A DNA stretch of 19,655 nt from CAG-791 sp963629395 (GTDB lineage: Bacteria > Bacillota > Clostridia > Lachnospirales > Lachnospiraceae), in NCBI GenBank assembly GCA_963629395.1, contig CAVGIV010000055.1, positions 1-19,655 of the forward strand. The letters are read 5' to 3'. Shown one piece after another: positions 14,482-19,655 of this stretch. Both the position numbers and the translations under genes were made by a program. The notes below the pieces were generated by a model. It was not told the DNA's origin. It did not search any database and saw nothing but the letters and a program-made list of their open reading frames with translations. Position 1 is the first letter of the stretch. The number at the start of each line of letters is the position of its first letter.

Positions 14482-14510
14482 TCTGTGTAGTGCGGATGCG
14501 GGAGGAAGAT

Positions 14511-15674
14511 ATGCAGTTTAGTAAGAGAATGAGCCGGTTTGGCGATGAGATTTTTGCTGCGCTGAATGAGCGGAAGCTTGCAATGGAGCAGCAGGGAAGG
14601 ACAATATACAATCTGAGTGTCGGAACGCCGGACTTTGAAACCGCTCCGCATATTAAGGAAGCGCTGATAGAAGCTGCAAAGGACCAGGATAACTGGAAAT
14701 ATGCGCTGCGGGATACGCCGGAGCTTTTGCAGGCTGTATGTGACTATTATGAAAAACGCTTTGGCGTGCAGATTACAACGGATATGGTCTGCAGCTGCTA
14801 CGGAAGCGAGGAAGGCATGGGACACATCGGTCTTGTTCTGTGCGACGAAGGGGACACGGTGATTCTGCCGACGCCCTGCTATCCGGTGTTCATTGCCGGT
14901 GCGCAGCTGGCCGGTGCGGAGCCTTTTTACTACCCGATGACGGAGGAGACAGGATTTCTTCCGAGGCTTTCGGATATTCCGGAGGAGGTTGCAAGGAAGG
15001 CAAAATATATGATCGTCTCGCTGCCGTCGAATCCAACGGGCAGCATTGCAAGCCCTACCATCTACGAGGAGCTCATTGCGTTTGCCAGAAAGTATGACAT
15101 TCTGCTTATTCATGACAATGCATACAGCGATATCATTTTCGACGGAGCCGTTGGCGGGAGCTTCTTCCAGCACGAGGGTGCCGGGGAAGTGGGAATCGAG
15201 TTTTTCAGTTTGTCCAAGAGCTTCAATCTGACCGGTGCCAGAATCAGCTTCTGCGTGGGACGCCCGGACGTGATTGCGGCATTCCGCAAGCTCAGAGGAC
15301 AGATAGATTTTGGTATGTTCCTTCCGATTCAGAAGGCAGCCATCGCAGCGCTGACTGGGCCGACGCAGATGGTAAAGGATCAATGCGGTGTCTACCAGGA
15401 ACGAAGAGACGCGCTGTGCGGCGGTCTGCGCAGCATCGGCTGGGAGGTTCCGGACAGCCACGGGAGCATGTTCGTCTGGGCGAAGATTCCGGAAGGGCAT
15501 GGCTCCAGCATGGAGTTTTGCCTGGAGCTAATGGAGAAAACGGGAGTAATCTGTACGCCGGGTTCAAGCTTTGGACCGCTGGGAGAAGGGTATGTTCGGT
15601 TTGCCCTTACGCTTCCTTCGCAGACCATACAGATGGCGGTGAAGGCGATTGCAGACAGCGGAATCCTCGCATAA
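14511..15674 (+). CDS. Class I/II PLP-dependent aminotransferase
   Basis: A 387-residue fold-type I aminotransferase of the aspartate aminotransferase superfamily. Landmarks are NLSVGTPDFETAP (34-46), VSLPSNPTG at 169-177, HDNAYSDIIFDG with D202 and Y205 contacting PLP, SLSKSFNLTGARISF with PLP Lys236, and GYVRFAL near the end, carrying the substrate-carboxylate Arg. ATG 14511 is preceded by GGAGG five bases away; the frame upstream to 14469 is the hairpin region. Specificity cannot be read with confidence: LL-diaminopimelate, alanine, aspartate or another amino acid is possible. Placement just before alr, and near a D-amino-acid transaminase, makes an alanine/glutamate role plausible. Confidence 0.88.
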   Translation: MQFSKRMSRFGDEIFAALNERKLAMEQQGRTIYNLSVGTPDFETAPHIKEALIEAAKDQDNWKYALRDTPELLQAVCDYYEKRFGVQITTDMVCSCYGSEEGMGHIGLVLCDEGDTVILPTPCYPVFIAGAQLAGAEPFYYPMTEETGFLPRLSDIPEEVARKAKYMIVSLPSNPTGSIASPTIYEELIAFARKYDILLIHDNAYSDIIFDGAVGGSFFQHEGAGEVGIEFFSLSKSFNLTGARISFCVGRPDVIAAFRKLRGQIDFGMFLPIQKAAIAALTGPTQMVKDQCGVYQERRDALCGGLRSIGWEVPDSHGSMFVWAKIPEGHGSSMEFCLELMEKTGVICTPGSSFGPLGEGYVRFALTLPSQTIQMAVKAIADSGILA

Positions 15675-15727
15675 AGGGCGATGTGCCAGGGATGCAGTGA
15701 GCATGCGGCAGTAAGGAGAGCTTTATT

Positions 15728-16873
15728 ATGAGCTATGAAGAGTGGGAGCATCACGACAGAGTATGGGCGGAAATTGATCTGCAGGCGGCAGTTGACAATA
15801 TGGAAAATATGCATCAGAATCTCCGGCCGGGAACCCAGATGATTGCCGTTATTAAAACGGACGGGTATGGGCATGGTGCGGTCCGGCTGGCAGAGAGGCT
15901 GGAAGCGCTGGAGTATGTCTGGGGCTACGCAGTTGCTACCTATGAGGAGGCCAGGGAGCTTCGCGCGGCCGGAAGAACGAAGCCGATCCTCATTCTGGGA
16001 TATACCTTCCCATACTGCTATGAAGGATTGGCGGAGGAAGAAATTCGGCCGGCATGCTTCCGGGAGGATATGCTGGAGGCACTTTCAGCGGCTGGGGAAA
16101 AGGCCGGGAAGGCTGTTCGTATTCATGTTGCGGTGGATACCGCAATGTCTCGCATCGGCGTTTGCCCGAATGATGAGGGACTTGCATTTGTAAAAAAGGC
16201 ACTGGAAACTCCGCATGTGGAGGTGGAGGGCATTTTTACCCATTTCTCAAAGGCAGACGAAACAGATCCGGCGAATACCAGACGGCAGATCGCAGAATTT
16301 ACCGCATTCTGCAAACGGATCGAAACAGAGCTGGGATATCGCATCCCTGTGCAGCATTGCTCCAACAGTGCCGGCATCGTTCGTTTCCCGGAGGCAAATC
16401 TTGATCTGGTTCGCGCCGGGATAACGCTCTACGGACTCTGGCCGTCGGCGGAGGTGCCGCAGGATGTGGTGCCTCTCCGGCCGGTTCTGTCCCTCTATTC
16501 GCATGTCGCATATGTAAAGACGGTGCCTGCAGGGACGCCTGTCAGCTACGGCGGAACCTATGTAACGGAGAAGGAAACGGTCCTGGCTACGATTCCGGTT
16601 GGGTACGGAGACGGCTATGCGAGAGGCCTTTCCAATAAGGGATACGTTCTGATTCGCGGACAGAGGGCACCGATTTGCGGCCGGGTGTGCATGGATCAGT
16701 TCATGGTAGATGTCAGCAATATACCGGGAGCAGCGGACGGTGATCTGGTAACGCTGGTCGGGCGTGACGGAGAGGAGTCCATTACACTGGAGATGCTGGG
16801 CGATCTGTCCGGCCGATTTAATTATGAGTTCGCCTGCGATCTTGGCAAACGGATTCCAAGGGTTTACAGATAA
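15728..16873 (+). CDS. alr: Alanine racemase
   Basis: PLP enzyme interconverting L- and D-alanine, supplying D-Ala for peptidoglycan or degrading it. The 381 residues are full length. The N-terminal barrel has WAEIDLQA and AVIKTDGYGHGA with PLP Lys43. MSRIGV at 140-145, THFSKADETD, HCSNSAGI, and VRAGITLYGL with R229 near the pyridine nitrogen follow. The second base is Tyr274 in PVSYGGTYVT, then IPVGYGDGYARGLSNKG and CMDQFMVDV. The start follows AAGGAG. The 53-bp gap after the aminotransferase has no terminator, so the two are probably co-transcribed. In this neighbourhood it could feed D-Ala to Dat for D-Glu formation, or work in reverse to recover L-Ala. Confidence 0.94.
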   Translation: MSYEEWEHHDRVWAEIDLQAAVDNMENMHQNLRPGTQMIAVIKTDGYGHGAVRLAERLEALEYVWGYAVATYEEARELRAAGRTKPILILGYTFPYCYEGLAEEEIRPACFREDMLEALSAAGEKAGKAVRIHVAVDTAMSRIGVCPNDEGLAFVKKALETPHVEVEGIFTHFSKADETDPANTRRQIAEFTAFCKRIETELGYRIPVQHCSNSAGIVRFPEANLDLVRAGITLYGLWPSAEVPQDVVPLRPVLSLYSHVAYVKTVPAGTPVSYGGTYVTEKETVLATIPVGYGDGYARGLSNKGYVLIRGQRAPICGRVCMDQFMVDVSNIPGAADGDLVTLVGRDGEESITLEMLGDLSGRFNYEFACDLGKRIPRVYR

Positions 16874-16946
16874 GAACGACAAATCCGTTCAACAAGACGC
16901 TATAAAACATAAGAGAAACGCTGATTAAATCAGTAATCCTATAGAG

Positions 16947-17381
16947 TTACAGAAGCTCTATGCGCAAAATATCCTCCAGAGGAATGGTTCTGCGCCTGCC
17001 GGAGACAGTCTCCAGCACAACAGCACGAATATCGGAAGGAAGCTTGCGGATTGTACCGTCCTCAGAGAGGTATGATCCGCCGGCTTTTTTTATGTCCGGA
17101 ACGAAAAAGGTAACACGGATCTGCTGGGAAAAGCCCTGCCCTCGAAGCTGGGCGGAGAGGAGCTGCAGTGTCTGGTTTAGTTCCTCCTTGGCATCTTCAT
17201 CCAGCTCGATTCGCTGCGACGTAAGTCTCGCTGATTCCTGTACAGCGTCGCCATAGCCTGAAAGTGCAGCAAATGGCGCAAACTGCGCGGCACGATCTGC
17301 CTGTGGCATTCGGGGGTGCGTTTCCGATACATGATGCGGAAGGGAGAGGATATCCGCATAGGGGAACTCTGTCTTAGGCAT
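16947..17381 (-). CDS. YolD-like protein paired with Y-family polymerase
   Basis: A 144-residue protein starting MPKTEFPYADILSLPHHVS, with RMPQADRAAQFAPFAALSGY at about 25-44. This is a pattern I know from small YolD-like proteins beside UmuC/DinB genes in Clostridia. The C-terminal half (VTFFVPDIKKAGGSY...IRRTIPLEDILRIELL-like) resembles the small YolD beta fold. The ATG at 17381 has GGAGG five bases upstream and lies within the polymerase's last codons, giving an 8-base overlap. The frame is open to 17432, but that part is polymerase-coding. Co-expression under LexA control is expected. A role as a polymerase accessory, in the manner of UmuD, is only a proposal. Confidence 0.75.
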   Translation of the reverse strand: MPKTEFPYADILSLPHHVSETHPRMPQADRAAQFAPFAALSGYGDAVQESARLTSQRIELDEDAKEELNQTLQLLSAQLRGQGFSQQIRVTFFVPDIKKAGGSYLSEDGTIRKLPSDIRAVVLETVSGRRRTIPLEDILRIELL

Positions 17382-18909
17382 GGTGACCTCCAATCTGATC
17401 ATTTCTTTGCCGGGCTGTGGCACCTTCCTCAAAATTCATTCCGCGCAGCACCGCGTTTTTTCCATATCTTTCTTTGATTTTTAATACCGCCTCCTGGAGC
17501 TTTCGATCTTTGACCTGCTCCGCTTTCCGGCGCTTCTTTTCCCGCTCCTTAGCCTCGTAGTCGGTAAACAGATCCAGCTGCTGGTATTCCTCTTCCCAAG
17601 CAGCATCCTCTTCAGCAATTACATTGCCTGCTGCGATATTGATGCGCCGTATTAAAAGCGCCGGATCCACGATTTTATCAAATAAAGCGGCGGCAGACTC
17701 CGGAATAAGACGCGGAGAGCTGGTCCAAAGCCCCAGGTGAGAAGAACCATGCGCCGGCCGGGGGACCGGCTTCCCATAGCGGTCAGAAACAATGGGACCA
17801 CGGTAGCTGTGAGCAGAGTCGTCCCTACTCAGGCTGGAGGTATCATAACCGACATCCAGAACCAGCTGGTCTGTCACCTGATGCCTGGATGCAAGCTCCA
17901 GCGCAAGCTGGTCTGCCATTTCCCGCAGTACAAGCCTTGCCTTATCAAATGGATACGGACAAGAGAGAACCTGACCGGAGCTGGTGCTGTGGGCAGTCGG
18001 ACGGTAGGACTTGATATCAGCCATCGTGCAGGGCTCATATCCCCAGGCATGATCGATGAGAAGCTCAGCGGAAATGCCGAACATGCGATATAGAAGATCC
18101 TCATTGTAGAAATCACCAGGTACGCCCAGTGAGCAGCGCGCAATGTCGCCCATTGTGTACAGACCAACGTCGTGGAGCTTCCTCGTCAGTCCGCGTCCGA
18201 CGCGCCAGAAATCCGTCAGAGGCTGGTGTGTCCAGAGCCTGCGCCGGTAGCTCATCTCATCCAGTGCGGCGATACGGACGCCGTTTGCATCCGGCGCAAT
18301 GTGCTTGGCCTCAATATCCATGGCGATCTTGCACAGATACAGGTTCGTGCCGATGCCGGCGGTTGCGGTAATGCCGGTCTCCCTCAGCACATCCAGAATC
18401 ATTCGCATTGCCAGCTCGCGCGATGTCAGCTGATAGGTTCGAAGGTAAGCTGTGGCATCGATAAAGACCTCATCGATCGAGTATACATGAATGTCCTCCG
18501 GTGCGATGTAACGAAGGTAAATCTGATAGATCTGTGTGCTGATCTGCATGTACCTCGCCATGCGAGGCGGAGCAATGATGTACTCCAGCGCAAGGGAGGA
18601 ATCTGCCTTCAGCATATCGGCATCGGAGGAGCTCCCAGTCAGCTTCCGACCGGGAGCAAGGCGCTCTCGTTCCTCATTGATGGCTCGTGCCCGCTGCACA
18701 ACCTCAAAAAGCCTAGGGCGGCCGGGAATGCCGTATGCCTTCAGCGAGGGGGAAACGGCAAGACAGATGGTCTTCTCCGTGCGGCTGGCATCGGCAACCA
18801 CGAGATGCGTATTCAGGGGATCCAGTCCGCGATCGACGCATTCCGCAGAGGCGTAGAAAGACTTCAGATCAATTGCGATATAGGTTTTATCGACTGGAGC
18901 AGTATTCAT
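17374..18909 (-). CDS. SOS-type Y-family DNA polymerase (UmuC/DinB-like)
   Basis: Translesion polymerase of 511 residues. The catalytic palm has IAIDLKSFYASAE with Asp14 and HVYSIDEVFIDA with Asp146/Glu147. The finger region contains VSPSLKAYGIPGRPRLFEV, and TAGIGTNLYLCKIAMD leads the thumb, followed by GRGLTRKLHDVGLYTMGDIA (helix-hairpin-helix). The little-finger domain lies near 330-420. QLDLF at about 444-448 is a beta-clamp-binding motif, followed by a Lys/Arg-rich tail. The architecture resembles the Gram-positive UvrX/UmuC-type proteins. I chose ATG 18909 because the in-frame ATG at 18918 overlaps the -10 box; neither has a Shine-Dalgarno site, suggesting a leaderless message. Frame 18910-19059 is regulatory DNA. 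The YolD-like gene follows with an 8-base overlap. Confidence 0.9.
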   Translation of the reverse strand: MNTAPVDKTYIAIDLKSFYASAECVDRGLDPLNTHLVVADASRTEKTICLAVSPSLKAYGIPGRPRLFEVVQRARAINEERERLAPGRKLTGSSSDADMLKADSSLALEYIIAPPRMARYMQISTQIYQIYLRYIAPEDIHVYSIDEVFIDATAYLRTYQLTSRELAMRMILDVLRETGITATAGIGTNLYLCKIAMDIEAKHIAPDANGVRIAALDEMSYRRRLWTHQPLTDFWRVGRGLTRKLHDVGLYTMGDIARCSLGVPGDFYNEDLLYRMFGISAELLIDHAWGYEPCTMADIKSYRPTAHSTSSGQVLSCPYPFDKARLVLREMADQLALELASRHQVTDQLVLDVGYDTSSLSRDDSAHSYRGPIVSDRYGKPVPRPAHGSSHLGLWTSSPRLIPESAAALFDKIVDPALLIRRINIAAGNVIAEEDAAWEEEYQQLDLFTDYEAKEREKKRRKAEQVKDRKLQEAVLKIKERYGKNAVLRGMNFEEGATARQRNDQIGGHHA

Positions 18910-18916
18910 AGTGAAC

Positions 18917-18945
18917 ATAATAGCAGAACATACGTTCGAAAACAA
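18917..18945 (-). promoter_or_regulatory. LexA-box promoter of the Y-family polymerase
   Basis: On the minus strand, TTGTTT (18945-18940) and TATTAT (18922-18917) are separated by 17 bases. The spacer contains CGAACGTATGTTC (18938-18926), which fits the Gram-positive LexA/DinR box GAAC-N4-GTTC. LexA bound here would block RNA polymerase directly, so the polymerase and YolD-like genes should be SOS-induced. The transcript should begin at or within a base or two of ATG 18909. Confidence 0.85.
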
Positions 18946-18991
18946 TGAATATTTACTAAATGCCAGGTATTGGAATTGGTGATAACGACAG

Positions 18992-19020
18992 TTGAAATGA
19001 TTTTTAAAAAGGTTTATATA
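18992..19020 (+). promoter_or_regulatory. Promoter of the isomerase-family gene
   Basis: TTGAAA (18992-18997) and TATATA (19015-19020) with a 17-base spacer lie about 75 bases before the start codon and point away from the polymerase gene. The surrounding DNA is AT-rich. No operator palindrome was recognised. Confidence 0.6.
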
Positions 19021-19095
19021 GTTTATAGAGATAAACAAAAGGCAACGGACAATAAACACGATTGTTTAAAGAACCACAAACAGGAGGGGAGGAAA

Positions 19096-19655
19096 ATGGC
19101 AAATATCAGGCTCGGCTATGCGCCGACGAGACGCAGTATATTCAGCGCACCGGACGCCGTGAAGTATCGCGGACTTACCGCGGACAGGCTGCGGGAATTA
19201 GGCGTTGATTTCATTGATATCGACGATATCAATGAAGAAGGATTGTTGTACGATGAAAACGATCGACTGAAAATTGTTGAAAAGTTTAAAAGAAAAAAGG
19301 TGGACGGGCTGCTGCTGGCGCACTGCAATTTCGGCACGGAGTACGAATGCGCCCGCTTGGCAAAGGACCTGGGGGTCCCGGTCCTTTTGTGGGGGCCGCT
19401 GGATGAACGTCCGGATGAGCAGGGGCGGCGTCTTCGCGACACACAGTGCGGGTTGTTCGCAACCGGTAAGGTGCTTCGAAGATTCCGCGTGCCGTTTACA
19501 TATCTCACCAACTGCCGACTTTCCGATCCTGTATTCGAACGGGGGATTCGGGATTTTCTCGCCGTCTGCAATGTGGTGAAAATCTTCCGCAGCATTCGGA
19601 TTCTGCAGATTGGTCCGAGACCCTTTGATTTCTGGTCGACCATGTGCAATGAAGG
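19096..19655 (+). CDS. L-fucose/L-arabinose isomerase family protein (partial)
   Basis: The gene begins at ATG 19096 after AGGAGGGGAGG and runs off the window with 186 complete codons. The visible part starts MANIRLGYAPTRRSIFSAPD and continues with GVDFIDIDDINEEGLLYDEND, LLLAHCNFGTEYECARLAKDL, VPVLLWGPLDERPDEQG, LRDTQCGLFATGKVLRRF and ILQIGPRPFDFWSTMCNEG. I recognise this as the N-terminal domain of an L-fucose/L-arabinose isomerase-like family in Firmicutes. The metal-binding C-terminal residues are outside the window, so the sugar substrate, or even isomerase activity, cannot be judged. It is divergent from the polymerase operon and has its own promoter. Confidence 0.8.
   Translation, partial: MANIRLGYAPTRRSIFSAPDAVKYRGLTADRLRELGVDFIDIDDINEEGLLYDENDRLKIVEKFKRKKVDGLLLAHCNFGTEYECARLAKDLGVPVLLWGPLDERPDEQGRRLRDTQCGLFATGKVLRRFRVPFTYLTNCRLSDPVFERGIRDFLAVCNVVKIFRSIRILQIGPRPFDFWSTMCNE

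Noticed and set aside
14391..15500. 369-codon minus-strand open frame opposite the aminotransferase
   Set aside because: The plus-strand protein has all catalytic aminotransferase motifs; the antisense frame has none.
18172..18948. 258-codon plus-strand open frame opposite the polymerase
   Set aside because: It covers the LexA promoter and the polymerase palm coding region; the minus-strand polymerase is certain.
18918..19059. Longer N-terminus for the polymerase
   Set aside because: The added codons cover the promoter and LexA box, and the residues are hydrophobic and unrelated to the family.
19212..19234. 23-base near-perfect palindrome centred in the isomerase-family gene
   Set aside because: It encodes the conserved DFIDIDDINEE stretch, so repeated Ile/Asp codons explain the symmetry.
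1..19655. CRISPR arrays, tRNA genes, T-boxes, phage or conjugation genes
   Set aside because: No regularly spaced direct repeats, cloverleaf sequences, T-box motifs or recognisable mobile-element proteins were found by reading both strands.

Overview
The window looks like chromosomal DNA from a Clostridia-type Firmicute, most likely a member of the Lachnospiraceae. This rests on strong purine-rich Shine-Dalgarno sites throughout, a DUF3881 gene (a family I know mainly from Lachnospiraceae), a YolD-like/Y-family polymerase pair, a Gram-positive LexA box, and a parS site directly upstream of serS. In many Clostridia serS follows the parA/parB block near the replication origin, so the left edge is probably origin-proximal. 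No rRNA, tRNA, CRISPR array, transposase or phage gene was seen.

Layout. (1) 1-1835: serS with a ParB-binding palindrome upstream. It is flanked by two inverted copies of a 76-bp repeat. The right-hand copy is the first part of a 234-bp, TIR-bounded, hairpin-rich element resembling a MITE. (2) 1836-8356: a DUF3881 gene, then a D-glutamate/5-oxoproline island: pxpB, pxpC, a D-amino-acid transaminase (dat), the DUF1445 half of D-glutamate cyclase, pxpA, and the DUF4392 half of D-glutamate cyclase overlapping pxpA by ATGA. (3) 8357-13698: a regulated leader and a complete LIV-type ABC transporter (livJHMGF). (4) 13796-16873: a cytidylate-kinase-like P-loop protein, a class I/II aminotransferase and alanine racemase. 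(5) 16947-18909, minus strand: a YolD-like protein and an SOS-type Y-family DNA polymerase, with a LexA box inside its promoter spacer. (6) 19096 to the end: the start of an L-fucose/L-arabinose isomerase-family gene, read divergently from the polymerase.

How the genes may work together (inference). Alr and Dat interconvert L-Ala, D-Ala and D-Glu. The DUF1445 and DUF4392 proteins correspond to the two parts of the D-glutamate cyclase that mammals carry as one fused protein, and would make 5-oxo-D-proline. PxpA/B/C is the ATP-dependent 5-oxoprolinase that returns 5-oxoproline to glutamate. The adjacent LIV-type importer may supply a substrate. The cluster therefore looks like a route for salvaging D-amino acids or 5-oxoproline, perhaps from peptidoglycan. 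Which stereoisomers PxpABC and the transporter handle cannot be read from the sequence.

Several intergenic regions carry structure: three good intrinsic terminators, remnants of the same repeat family at 5699-5736 and 6623-6665, a palindromic operator and attenuator-like leader before livJ, and a 13-bp stem-loop between livJ and livH.
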